A program made the translations under genes and the position numbers. Of a stretch of 64,000 nt of DNA, positions 50,142 to 59,068 are shown piece by piece; the first letter of the stretch is position 1; every line of letters starts with the position of its first letter. Below the pieces are notes generated by a model. That model saw only the letters and a list, made by a program, of their open reading frames with translations. It did no database searches and was not told where the DNA came from. Origin of the DNA: Aliiglaciecola sp. CAU 1673 (GTDB lineage Bacteria > Pseudomonadota > Gammaproteobacteria > Enterobacterales > Alteromonadaceae); NCBI RefSeq assembly GCF_029223185.1, contig NZ_JARHUG010000023.1, positions 1 to 64,000 on the forward strand, in the 5' to 3' direction.

Positions 50142-52244
50142 TTAAAAGCGGTAGACAGCCTGCGCTGACAGGCTGCGTCCCGGTTGGGTATACTGGCCTA
50201 GGTCAGTGTCAGCGGATTGCCCGGCAATACGTTGGTAAGGCACGTACGCTTTATCCAGCACATTTTGCAGCGCCAGGTTCAGTCGCCAGTTGCCCAACTC
50301 AATGCCGCCAAGCAGATCCAGCGTGGCCCAGCCTGCGCTTTGTGCATCGTCCGCCTCTGGTGTCTTGCTCATGCTAGCGGCGGCGCTGACAAGGGCGCTG
50401 AGGTAGAAGGTATCGCCGTTGTAACGCAGCATCAGGGTCGAACTCAAGGGCGAGATGGAGCTTAAGTACTGATCGGTGCTTTGGTCCTTGCCCCGGCTGT
50501 AGGCGATGGCGGTATTGATTTCCCACTGGTCATTCAGCCACAGATTTATTCCGGCCTCGGCACCATAAATCTGCGCTTTGTCCTTATTCTGGTACTGATA
50601 TTCGGTGCGCTGCACGCCGGGGATAAAGGTAGGCGCAGTGCTGATCACCACCGTGTCGATAAAGTCATCAAAATCGGCGTTGAAGGCGGCCAGGTTGATG
50701 CTCATATCGCCTTGCTGGTATTTCAGTCCCAGTTCAGTGGCGTAGCTGGTTTCCGGCTGCAGGTCAGGATTGGGCACGATGGCATAAAACGGCTCAACGC
50801 CATGGTTCTGATACGCCTGATCATGGGGTGGGATCTTAAATCCCTGGGCATATTGAGCGTACAGGTTTAACTGTGCGTTGTGGCGGTAGATAAGCCCTAA
50901 TTTGGGTGACAGCGCCGTTTCCGTAATATCGGCCAGCAAGGCTTCATCGTACAAAGGGTTGGATTTGGCCTGCATCTGGTAGTGATCTAACCTGAGTCCG
51001 GCTATCAGGCTAAAGGGCAACTGTTTAAGGGTGATATTGTCCTGCACAAACACGCCGCCAAGCAGGGTGTCGGCGCCGGGGAAGGCTTTTTGTGGGGCGT
51101 TGTCGAGGCTCAGGCTGCCATCCATTTCAATGCGGGTCTTAAAACGCGGGCGTTCTGTCTCCAGGTAATCTATGTCGGCGCCAAATACCCAGTGGTGGGT
51201 AGCATTTTCCTGTTGCATGGCTTTGTCGGCCTGCCAGCGAAAACCGATGATCTGCTGCTCAAAGCGATAATCGTTATAGTCGGTGTAGGGACCTGTACGA
51301 CCGGCTCCCGGCAGGATTTGGTCACTTTGCTGCTGATAGTCAGAGAGGTAAAACTGCGTTTGCATGGCGTCGTAAAGATCGCTGCCAAGCTCACTTGCAT
51401 AATCCAGTGAAAGGGCCCATTGTCTGTCGGTATCTTCGGTTTGCTGGCTGCCGGCGCTGAGTATTTGCTGGTTTTGCTGACGATAACCGTCGACAGTCAG
51501 TTTCAGGTGCTGTTGTTCACTGAGATCCCAGTTCAACTTGCCGAGCAAGCTGATACTGTCGTAGTCATAGCCGGGCAGGGTTTCGGCAAAGTTCTGGGTT
51601 TCCTTGCCATCACGGTAGCTTAAGCTAAACATGCCCTGGGTATCGCCCCAACCGCTGGCGTGCATGATGTGGCTGTGATAGCTGTTACTTTGCCCCTGAA
51701 ATCCACCGCTGAGCTGGGTAAAGTGTTCTTGCTTGCCCAGCAAATCTTTGGGATCAGGGGTGGTGATCACCACAATGCCACCCAGGCCATCGGAGCCATA
51801 CAGGGAAGAGGCGGCTGATTTTGCCACCTCTACCCGCGCTATTTGCGCCACATCCAGATAGCCCCGGCCCACCAGCAGGCCGCCACCGCCGGCATAGCCG
51901 TCATTCAGACGGCGACCGTCCTTGATATAAATCAGCCGGTTGCCGCCAATGCCACGGATGCTGAGCTCCTGTGCCTGCCCGGCATTACCGGTACCGGAGA
52001 TGGCAGGATCATAGCGAAATACGTCAGCCAGGCTTTGGCTTAACTGCCGCTCGATATCGGTACTGTCCATTACGGCCACTGAGCCTGCCACATCTTGCAG
52101 CTTTTGCTCGATACGGGAGCCTGTTACCACAATAACATCCGGTTTGGGTACCAGGCCGGGCGCCTGATCAGCCAGCACGGCACTGTTGCATAAGGTGGCC
52201 GCCGCGAGGGTGAGGGTTGAGGTGCCTGTAAAACGAAAATTCAC
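50142..52244 (-). CDS. TonB-dependent haem/haemoglobin receptor
   Basis: A 700-residue outer-membrane receptor: signal peptide to about residue 25, TonB box DVIVVTG near 36, plug domain (LSQSLADVFRYDPAISGTG, QELSIRGIGGNRLIYIKDGRRL) and a 22-strand barrel ending in YRF. An NPDL-type motif in FYAIVPNPDLQPETS, the box of haem receptors, sits near 480. It moves haem across the outer membrane with TonB energy. GTG start at 52244 follows AGGAGTACAGT. It diverges from the hmuTUV-hugZ operon, with a candidate Fur box between, which fixes the substrate as haem by context. Confidence 0.88.
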   Translation of the reverse strand: MNFRFTGTSTLTLAAATLCNSAVLADQAPGLVPKPDVIVVTGSRIEQKLQDVAGSVAVMDSTDIERQLSQSLADVFRYDPAISGTGNAGQAQELSIRGIGGNRLIYIKDGRRLNDGYAGGGGLLVGRGYLDVAQIARVEVAKSAASSLYGSDGLGGIVVITTPDPKDLLGKQEHFTQLSGGFQGQSNSYHSHIMHASGWGDTQGMFSLSYRDGKETQNFAETLPGYDYDSISLLGKLNWDLSEQQHLKLTVDGYRQQNQQILSAGSQQTEDTDRQWALSLDYASELGSDLYDAMQTQFYLSDYQQQSDQILPGAGRTGPYTDYNDYRFEQQIIGFRWQADKAMQQENATHHWVFGADIDYLETERPRFKTRIEMDGSLSLDNAPQKAFPGADTLLGGVFVQDNITLKQLPFSLIAGLRLDHYQMQAKSNPLYDEALLADITETALSPKLGLIYRHNAQLNLYAQYAQGFKIPPHDQAYQNHGVEPFYAIVPNPDLQPETSYATELGLKYQQGDMSINLAAFNADFDDFIDTVVISTAPTFIPGVQRTEYQYQNKDKAQIYGAEAGINLWLNDQWEINTAIAYSRGKDQSTDQYLSSISPLSSTLMLRYNGDTFYLSALVSAAASMSKTPEADDAQSAGWATLDLLGGIELGNWRLNLALQNVLDKAYVPYQRIAGQSADTDLGQYTQPGRSLSAQAVYRF

Positions 52245-52287
52245 ACTGTACTCCTGTGATAGGTGAGATTGCCTTTTAGATCTAAAC

Positions 52288-52306
52288 GAGAATGGTTTGC
52301 ATTTGC
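52288..52306. promoter_or_regulatory. Candidate Fur box
   Basis: GAGAATGGTTTGCATTTGC matches the Fur consensus GATAATGATAATCATTATC at 12 of 19 positions, lying between the divergent haem receptor and hmuT. Only moderate match, but location is as expected. Confidence 0.45.
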
Positions 52307-52358
52307 AATAAAAAGTGATTAATTTATTTTTCGTTTCGAATCACAAAGGAATCCGTTT

Positions 52359-53264
52359 ATGGACCGCATATACCCGTCAATCTGGCCATTGGCCCTATTG
52401 TTCGGCTTGCTGATGGCGTTACCGGCCAGGGCCGACTTGCCGAAATTGATCACCGCCGGTGGCACCCTTACCGACATCGTATTTGCCCTGGACGCAGACC
52501 AGGCCCTGGTGGCTACCGACAGCTCCAGCACCTCGCCTGCACAGGCGACGGCTTTGCCCCAGGTCGGTTATTACCGCGATCTTTCCGCTGAGGGAGTCTT
52601 GTCCTTTGCGCCACAGTGGCTGTGGGTGCTCGAAGGTGGCGGCAGCGAAAACGTGCTGCAACAGATTGAACGGGCGGGTGTTGAAGTGACTCAGTTTGCA
52701 AAGCCCCGTGATGTGGCGGCGCTGTATGCTCTGATCCGTGATATTGGCGAGCGTCTGCAGCGGGCCGAACAGGCAGAGGATGTGGTGGCTTCCCTGCAAA
52801 GCCGCCTTCAGCCGCTTAAGCCCGGCCAGGCACAAAAGGCTTTGTTTGTGTTGCAGGCCTCGGCACGTGGCGTGGTGGCTGCTGGTACAGAGACGGTACC
52901 GCAACTGTTGCTCGAGCATGCCGGTTTGCAAAACATTATCAGCCACCTTGGCTTTAAGACCATCTCTGTGGAGTACCTGGCGCTGCAGCAGCCAGCGCTG
53001 TTAATTGCCCCGTCCCACACGGTGGCAGCCGCGGGTGGCAAACAGGCATTTTGTGCACAACCGGCCCTGAGGTTGCTGGAGGCGGCCAGGCACTGCCGCT
53101 TACTGGTGATGGATTCTCTGTTGGCCCTTGGCATGACCACCCGTTTGCCCGACGCCATTGTGCAACTGTCAGATTTTGCTGATAAGCATGGTCTGCCATC
53201 TGCAGCCCAAGCCCACCAAGCCCAGCCAGAGGACGCTGAGGAAGCCTATGCTGGCCAAGGTTAA
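52359..53264 (+). CDS. hmuT: Haem ABC transporter, periplasmic binding protein
   Basis: A 301-residue cluster A-III binding protein: signal peptide (SIWPLALLFGLLMALPARA), then LITAGGTLTDIVFALDADQALVATDSSSTSP, LPQVGYYRDLSAEGVLSFAPQWLW (with the Tyr that ligates haem in HmuT-type proteins), and ERAGVEVTQF. It receives haem from the outer-membrane receptor and hands it to the HmuUV permease. ATG at 52359 follows AAAGGAA. Its 3' end overlaps the permease gene by 17 bp. Confidence 0.88.
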   Translation: MDRIYPSIWPLALLFGLLMALPARADLPKLITAGGTLTDIVFALDADQALVATDSSSTSPAQATALPQVGYYRDLSAEGVLSFAPQWLWVLEGGGSENVLQQIERAGVEVTQFAKPRDVAALYALIRDIGERLQRAEQAEDVVASLQSRLQPLKPGQAQKALFVLQASARGVVAAGTETVPQLLLEHAGLQNIISHLGFKTISVEYLALQQPALLIAPSHTVAAAGGKQAFCAQPALRLLEAARHCRLLVMDSLLALGMTTRLPDAIVQLSDFADKHGLPSAAQAHQAQPEDAEEAYAGQG

Positions 53265-54279
53265 TCAGCGTCAGCAGATGCTATTTTTGGCGGTGGCTTT
53301 GTCGGCGCTGATTTGTGCGGTGCTGGCGCTATCGTCCGGGCCGGTCATCAGCGACTGGCGTCTGGCGCTGGCCTGGTGGTGGCCCGCCGATTTTAGCGGT
53401 ATCAAAGCGCTGCATATCGATGTGGTCACGCAAATTCGCCTGCCGCGCCTGGTGCTGGCATTGATGGTGGGCTGTGTGCTGGCGCAAAGTGGCTGTGCTA
53501 CCCAAACCCTGTGCCGAAACCCGCTGGCCGATCCGGGGCTTATCGGGATTTCGGCAGGGGCGGCAGTGGCGGCGCTGATGGTGATTTCGCTGGGCGGGAA
53601 ATGGGGCTTGCAAGGCGAGTTTTGGGTCAGCGGCGGCGCCTTTTTGGGGGCGTTGGCCGCCACCTTGCTGGTATACAAACTGGCTGGACAAAGCGGACAT
53701 ACGCCGGTGGCTACCCTGATCCTCGCCGGTGTGGCCATCAACGCCTTTGCCGGCGCCATTATCGGCCTGCTCAGCTACCACGCCGACGATGACTCCCTGC
53801 GCCTGATGAGCTTTTGGCAAATGGGCTCGCTGGCCGGGATCAGCTGGCAGCAGTTGCCCTTTGGCCTGGTGTTTATGGGCCTGAGCAGTCTGATGCTGAT
53901 ATTGCGTCGACGGGCCATTAATGCCCTGCTGCTGGGGGAGCGACAAGCAGGCTATCTGGGCGTTAACGTGCAGCGCCTGAAGCGGGAGATCATCCTTTGG
54001 GTGGCGCTGGGTGTGGGCGGGGCCGTAGCCCTGACCGGCATGATAGGTTTTATCGGCCTGGTGATCCCTCATATCAGCCGCCTGCTGGTAGGCGCCGATA
54101 TCAAGCGGTTGATGCCCATGTCCATGCTATTGGGGGCGGCGGTGCTGGCCTTTGCTGACTGGTTGGCGCGCATGCTGGTCGCCCCGGCCGAGTTGCCCAT
54201 CGGCATCATCACCGCCTTGGTGGGGGCGCCTTTTTTCCTTTACTTGTTGTTACGTCAGAAGCGACATCATTATGCTTGA
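53248..54279 (+). CDS. hmuU: Haem ABC transporter permease
   Basis: A 343-residue FecCD-type permease with about ten membrane helices: RLPRLVLALMVGCVLAQSGCATQTLCRNPLADPGLIGISAGAAVAAL (the usual PLADPGLLG motif), GVAINAFAGAIIGLL, MSFWQMGSLAGISW and GFIGLVIPHISRLLVGADIKRLMP (the ATPase coupling helix). The ATG at 53248 follows GAGGAAG. It overlaps hmuT and hmuV, so the operon is tightly coupled. Confidence 0.9.
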   Translation: MLAKVNQRQQMLFLAVALSALICAVLALSSGPVISDWRLALAWWWPADFSGIKALHIDVVTQIRLPRLVLALMVGCVLAQSGCATQTLCRNPLADPGLIGISAGAAVAALMVISLGGKWGLQGEFWVSGGAFLGALAATLLVYKLAGQSGHTPVATLILAGVAINAFAGAIIGLLSYHADDDSLRLMSFWQMGSLAGISWQQLPFGLVFMGLSSLMLILRRRAINALLLGERQAGYLGVNVQRLKREIILWVALGVGGAVALTGMIGFIGLVIPHISRLLVGADIKRLMPMSMLLGAAVLAFADWLARMLVAPAELPIGIITALVGAPFFLYLLLRQKRHHYA

Positions 54280-55045
54280 ACTTTCCCATGTCAGTGTCCG
54301 TCGCGGCCAGCGTAAGGTGGTCGACGGACTTAGCCTGTGCTTGAGCGGGCCGCAATTTGTTGCCGTACTGGGTGAAAACGGCGCCGGTAAATCCACCTTG
54401 CTAAGGGCGATTGCCGGTGATCTGCCCTTTAGCGGCGACATCAGCCTGCAGGGTTGCAGTTTACGTCATTGGTCGGCGGCGCGGCTGGCCAGGATGCGGG
54501 CGGTGATGGAACAGCAATTCTCACCGCCTGCACAGATGTCGGTGCTGGAGATGGTAACACTTGGGCGCTATGGCCATGACGAGTGCGACAAAGAGGCCAG
54601 GTTGCACGCACAAAAATGGCTGGGATATACGCACCTGTCAGAATACGCCCATCGCGAGGTAGCCAGTTTGTCCGGTGGCGAGCAGCAGCGTGTGCAACTG
54701 GCCCGCTGCCTGGCGCAACTGGACGGCGACAGTGGTGGGCAGAAGCTGCTGTTGCTGGATGAACCCACGTCGGCACTGGATCTTTACCATCAGCATGCTT
54801 GCTTGCAGCTGGTCAGGGCCTTTACCGAAGCCGGCCACCTGGTTATTGCTGTTATGCATGATGTAAACCTGGCGTCCCTGTATGCCGATCAGATCCTGCT
54901 GCTAAAAAACGGCAAGCGAATTATTCAAGGGCCGCCGCAACAGGTGCTGCAGCCCGATACACTTAAATCTGCTTATCAGATCAACAGCCACATCACCCCC
55001 CATCCTATCCTCACCGTGCCCATGGTGTTTTCCATGCCCGGCTGA
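54272..55045 (+). CDS. hmuV: Haem ABC transporter ATP-binding protein
   Basis: A 257-residue ABC ATPase with Walker A GENGAGKSTLL, Q-loop region EQQFSPPAQ, signature SLSGGEQQRVQLARCLAQ, Walker B LLLLDEPTSALDL and switch His in VIAVMHDVNLA. It drives haem import through HmuU. The ATG at 54272 lies within the hmuU stop region (8-bp overlap); the longer open frame reading from 54152 is a frame shadow. Confidence 0.9.
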   Translation: MLELSHVSVRRGQRKVVDGLSLCLSGPQFVAVLGENGAGKSTLLRAIAGDLPFSGDISLQGCSLRHWSAARLARMRAVMEQQFSPPAQMSVLEMVTLGRYGHDECDKEARLHAQKWLGYTHLSEYAHREVASLSGGEQQRVQLARCLAQLDGDSGGQKLLLLDEPTSALDLYHQHACLQLVRAFTEAGHLVIAVMHDVNLASLYADQILLLKNGKRIIQGPPQQVLQPDTLKSAYQINSHITPHPILTVPMVFSMPG

Positions 55046-55081
55046 GGGTCGACTACAGATATTTTATTAAGGAGTAAGACA

Positions 55082-55804
55082 ATGCAAGAGCGTTTAGAGG
55101 CGGCTAATCAGGCCAGATTATTGGTACAACAATGCCACACGGCGGTGTTTTCCACCCTATCGGTGAAGCTGCAGGGACATCCTTTTGGTTCGGTGTCGCC
55201 GGCCATGCTGACAGATAGCGGCAATATGGTGTTTTATGTGTCCGATATCGCCCAGCATGCCAGAAACCTGCAACAGGATCCGCGCCTGAGCCTGACCTTG
55301 TTCCAGCAGGCCGAACAGGGCGATCAGAATGAGCAGGGGCGCGTGACCCTGTCCGGCAAAGCATCCCCATTAAGTGATGAGCAAAGTGCCGGGTATGCAG
55401 AACGTTATTTCCGTTTGTTTCCCGATGCCCTGCGCTACCGCCAGGCCCATGATTTCCGCTTCTGGCAATTAGAGGTGACCGATGTGCGTTATATCGGCGG
55501 TTTTGGCAAAATATTCTGGTTAACCCAAGAGGAATGGCAGCGCCCGCTGCCGCAGTGGTCTGTCGCCCAGGAAAGCAGCATGGTGGAGCATATGAACGCC
55601 GATCATGCCGATGCCTGTCAGTTGATTGTGGCAGACCATTTGGGACTGCACGGGCAACCTGTGATGGCCAGTGTTTACCCCGATGGCTGTCACTACCGCC
55701 TGAACCAGAAGAGTGTTTTTGTACCTTGGAATCAGCCCTGTTACAGCGCGCAGGAAGTGCGTCAGGCGCTGGTGGCCATGACCAATAAGGCCCGCGCCGC
55801 CTGA
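55082..55804 (+). CDS. hugZ: HugZ-family haem-degrading/utilisation protein
   Basis: A 240-residue protein of the split-barrel flavin-reductase-like fold: FSTLSVKLQGHPFGSVSPAMLTDSGNMVFYVSDIAQHARNL in the N-terminal half and the haem-binding region QESSMVEHMNADHADACQLIVADHLG in the C-terminal half, matching HugZ/HutZ. These proteins bind haem and open its ring for iron release. Well-placed TTAAGGAGTAAGACA precedes the ATG, 36 bp after hmuV, so it completes the haem operon. Confidence 0.87.
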   Translation: MQERLEAANQARLLVQQCHTAVFSTLSVKLQGHPFGSVSPAMLTDSGNMVFYVSDIAQHARNLQQDPRLSLTLFQQAEQGDQNEQGRVTLSGKASPLSDEQSAGYAERYFRLFPDALRYRQAHDFRFWQLEVTDVRYIGGFGKIFWLTQEEWQRPLPQWSVAQESSMVEHMNADHADACQLIVADHLGLHGQPVMASVYPDGCHYRLNQKSVFVPWNQPCYSAQEVRQALVAMTNKARAA

Positions 55805-55822
55805 CTGTAGTGAACTGGCACA

Positions 55823-57112
55823 GTGACAGCAAAGGCTGCCAGTGCGACAATTCAGCGATCTGATTCCTTGACTGCCTTGAGGCCATCCTTGCCTGCTGAA
55901 AAATCTGTCGCCATTGTGGGAGCCGGTCCAGCCGGACTGATGGCCGCCGAAGTGATTCGTGCGGCCGGTTTTGCTGTCACTGTCTATGACGCCAAGCCCA
56001 GCGCCTGTCGCAAGTTGCTGTTAGCCGGCACCAGCGGCCTTAATATTACCCATTCTGAGTCTTTTGATACCTTTGTTCAGCGCTACTACGAGAAATCACT
56101 CTGGTTACAGGGTGCGCTTACTGCTTTTGACGCCGATGCGTTACGTAATTGGTGCCTGGGGTTGGGTATCAGCACTTTTGTCGGTAGTTCCGGGCGGGTA
56201 TTTACCGAAGAAATGAAAGCCGCGCCGTTGGCGCGCAACTGGCTGAAACGACTTAAGGCCTCTGGCGTGGTGTTTCAGATGCGTCATCGTCTGGTCGGCA
56301 TGCAAGCAAACAGGCTGCAATTTGAATCTCCCGACGGACCCATTGAGGTAGCCGCCGATGGGGTGCTCTTAGCCTTAGGTGGTGCAAGTTGGCCAAAACT
56401 GGGCTCGGATGGTGCCTGGCAGGGCTGGCTGTCACAACAAGGTGTTGAGGTGTCGCCACTGATGAGTGCCAATTGTGGCTTTGGCTGTTACTGGAGTGAG
56501 CACTTACTGCGTCATGCCGGCGAGCCGCTGAAAAATGTGGTGTTCAAAGTGATGGGTGCTGATGGCCAAGTGCAGGAAAAGCGTGGTGAGTGCGTAATTA
56601 CTCAAAATGGCTTGGAAGGCAGCCTGGTCTATGCCCATTCAAAGGCATTGCGGGAGCAGTTGCTGCAAAAGGGGGCGGCAACACTTGCCGTTGATCTGTT
56701 ACCGGATTTGAATCTGGAACAGCTTTCTCACAAGCTGGCAAACCGTAAAGCCAAAGAATCATTCAGTAAATACCTAAAACGCACCCTGGGATTGGATGCC
56801 CTGAAGCTTGCCCTGGTATATGAGTGCAGTGCGCACCCTCAATCCCTGAGTGCAGATTTATTAGCGCAGGCCCTAAAAGCCCTGCCAATGCGCTTTGACC
56901 GCATCAATCCCATCGACGAAGCCATCTCCAGTGCCGGTGGCGTCTGTGAACAAAGCCTGGATAAGCAGCTGATGCTAAAAGTCTTGCCGGGGGTATTTTG
57001 TGCCGGTGAGATGCTGGATTGGGAAGCGCCCACCGGCGGTTATCTGCTGACGGCTTGTTTTGCTACCGGGCGAATTGCGGGGCAGGGTGTGTGCCGGTAT
57101 TTAGGCAGCTGA
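55823..57112 (+). CDS. FAD-dependent oxidoreductase (HI0933/PP4765-like flavoprotein)
   Basis: A 429-residue flavoprotein: dinucleotide-binding VAIVGAGPAGLMAAEVIRAAGFAVTVYDAKPSACRKLLLAGTSGLNIT (FAD Rossmann, about 28-75), and a C-terminal FAD-contact region GGVCEQSLDKQLMLKVLPGVFCAGEMLDWEAPTGGYLLTACFATG. This belongs to the HI0933-like or TIGR03862 family of putative dehydrogenases; substrate unknown. GTG start at 55823 has a weak ribosome site and the first 25 residues are not conserved-looking, so an internal start near the Rossmann motif is possible. It follows hugZ by 18 bp; co-transcription with the haem genes is possible. Confidence 0.83.
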   Translation: MTAKAASATIQRSDSLTALRPSLPAEKSVAIVGAGPAGLMAAEVIRAAGFAVTVYDAKPSACRKLLLAGTSGLNITHSESFDTFVQRYYEKSLWLQGALTAFDADALRNWCLGLGISTFVGSSGRVFTEEMKAAPLARNWLKRLKASGVVFQMRHRLVGMQANRLQFESPDGPIEVAADGVLLALGGASWPKLGSDGAWQGWLSQQGVEVSPLMSANCGFGCYWSEHLLRHAGEPLKNVVFKVMGADGQVQEKRGECVITQNGLEGSLVYAHSKALREQLLQKGAATLAVDLLPDLNLEQLSHKLANRKAKESFSKYLKRTLGLDALKLALVYECSAHPQSLSADLLAQALKALPMRFDRINPIDEAISSAGGVCEQSLDKQLMLKVLPGVFCAGEMLDWEAPTGGYLLTACFATGRIAGQGVCRYLGS

Positions 57113-57238
57113 TCTGGCAAACTCAATCTGCTTTATTTTCTTGTAATTCCCCTGATGCATTGCACTCGCCTTTGATATGCTCAATTAAGGAATCGCGTTT
57201 TTCAGTGTCCCCTCAGTTAATGCAGGAATAGGAAGGTT

Positions 57239-58963
57239 GTGGAGCTGACCAATCAATTTATTTTTATCGGTGCCCTGCTGGCTCTGCTTGCGGTGCTGGC
57301 TAGTGCCGTCACACGTAAATCCGGCGCGCCTTTGCTATTGGTCTTTCTTATTCTGGGAATGTTGGCCGGTGAAGACGGACCCGGTGGCATCAAGTTCAAC
57401 GACTTTTCCCTGGCTTTTTTGTTTGGCAGCCTGGCACTGGCCATTATTATCCTCGATGGCGGCTTAGGTGCCCGTCGCTCAACCTTTAGAGTCAGTCTTA
57501 AACCGGCATTGTCGCTGGCTACCTTCGGCGTCGTGATTACGGCCGCCGTCACCGGTGCCGCCGCCTACTGGTTGCTCTCGCTTCCCTGGCAGCAGAGCCT
57601 GCTGATTGGCGCTATTGTCGGTTCAACCGATGCCGCCGCGGTATTCGGCTTGTTGCGCGCCGCTGGAGTTGAGCTTAAGGAGCGGGCTGGGGCGACCCTG
57701 GAGATTGAATCCGGTACCAACGATCCCATGGCTATCCTGTTGACCGTGACCTTTGTGCAGTTAATGGTGCTAAGTGAGCCCCTTTCCGGTTGGGCGCTGG
57801 CCAGCGAATTTACGCAGCAGATGGGTTTAGGTCTGTTGATGGGGTTTGCGCTTGGTTATCTGCTGAGCATAATGCTTAAGCATGTGCCTTTGTCCGTGTC
57901 GCTATATCCCTTATGCGTGCTGGCCGGTGCCCTGAGTGTTTTTGGGATCACCAACCTGGTGGGCGGCAGTGGATTTTTAGCCATTTACATTGTCGGCGCC
58001 ATCATCGGTAACAGTCCGCTGCCTTATCACGATGATATCCACCGCTTTCATGACGGCATGGCCTGGCTTAGCCAGATTGGCATGTTTCTGATGTTGGGGC
58101 TGCTGATTACGCCCAGCAATCTGGTGCCCATTGTACTTCCCGCCATTCTGATTGCCCTGGTGCTGATTTTTGTGGCCAGGCCATTGGCGGTGCTCCTGTC
58201 GCTGCTGCCTTTCCAGTTTCCCTGGCGTGAACAGTTGTTTATCAGCTGGTGCGGTTTGCGTGGGGCGGTGCCCATTATTCTGGCGTTGTTTCCCTCGCTT
58301 GCCGGTCTTGAGGACAGCACCGCCTACTTTGAGTTGGTGTTTTTTATTGTACTGGTTTCCCTGATTTTACAGGGCTGGACCATTGCTCCGGTGGCACGCT
58401 GGCTCAAAGTAGAGTTGCCGGTATCGGCCAAGGACCCGGAGCATTTAACCCTGTTTATGGCTGATGATCAAAACCAGGAACTGCTGGTTTATGAGGTCGT
58501 GGAAGAGTCTCAGGCCAATGGTATGAACCTGGCCTATTTGCCCCTGGCGAGCGGAGGACAATTACTTGGCGTGGTGCGAAACGGGATGTTACTCGACAGG
58601 GCCGACAACCCGATACTCAGCAGCCAGGACAGAGTGCTTATCTTAGCGCCTTATGGCCACTCAGCAGAGTTTGGCAAAGTCTTTGCCAGCAAGCGGGATA
58701 AAGACGATGTGGCCCCGGTATTTCTGGGCGAATTTATTATTCATCCCTCAACCCGCTTGCGTGAGCTGTCCAGTCAATACGATATCGAAGTGGCGCCGCG
58801 CTGGAATCTGCTCAGTATCGGCGAATTTCTGAATCGCTCCTACCACGGTAAAGCGGTGGTTGGGGACGAAGTCAGTATTGGCTCATTGAGTTTTCAAGTG
58901 CGCGAAGTGGAAGGGGGCAGGATTGCCTCGGTGACCATGAAATTGCAGGCACCCGTTGACTGA
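57239..58963 (+). CDS. K+/H+ (or Na+/H+) antiporter, NhaP2/CvrA type
   Basis: A 574-residue CPA1 antiporter: twelve or so helices with ITAAVTGAAAYWLLSLPWQQSLLIGAIVGSTDAAAVFGLLRAAGVELKERAGATLEIESGTNDPMAILLTV, the GSTDAAAVF and ESGTNDP motifs marking the ion-binding site, and the C-terminal cytoplasmic portion (about 400-574) with TrkA-C-like domains. GTG start at 57239 follows AGGAAGG. In Vibrio NhaP2 exchanges K+ for H+ in osmotic and alkaline adaptation. It is a single gene. Confidence 0.87.
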   Translation: MELTNQFIFIGALLALLAVLASAVTRKSGAPLLLVFLILGMLAGEDGPGGIKFNDFSLAFLFGSLALAIIILDGGLGARRSTFRVSLKPALSLATFGVVITAAVTGAAAYWLLSLPWQQSLLIGAIVGSTDAAAVFGLLRAAGVELKERAGATLEIESGTNDPMAILLTVTFVQLMVLSEPLSGWALASEFTQQMGLGLLMGFALGYLLSIMLKHVPLSVSLYPLCVLAGALSVFGITNLVGGSGFLAIYIVGAIIGNSPLPYHDDIHRFHDGMAWLSQIGMFLMLGLLITPSNLVPIVLPAILIALVLIFVARPLAVLLSLLPFQFPWREQLFISWCGLRGAVPIILALFPSLAGLEDSTAYFELVFFIVLVSLILQGWTIAPVARWLKVELPVSAKDPEHLTLFMADDQNQELLVYEVVEESQANGMNLAYLPLASGGQLLGVVRNGMLLDRADNPILSSQDRVLILAPYGHSAEFGKVFASKRDKDDVAPVFLGEFIIHPSTRLRELSSQYDIEVAPRWNLLSIGEFLNRSYHGKAVVGDEVSIGSLSFQVREVEGGRIASVTMKLQAPVD

Positions 58964-59068
58964 GCCTTTACAGGGTGCTCGCCAAGCAACTCAAATGTGA
59001 AAACATTCAGTAAGCTTCTCCGGCGCCTGTACCCCAGGGATTGATTGAGAGATACTTAGGGTTTCTCT

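Noticed and set aside
53329-54072. 247-codon minus-strand frame
   Set aside because: Antisense to hmuU; Gln/His-rich shadow composition.
55104-55886. 260-codon minus-strand frame
   Set aside because: Antisense to hugZ, Arg/Ser/Gly-rich shadow, no start context.
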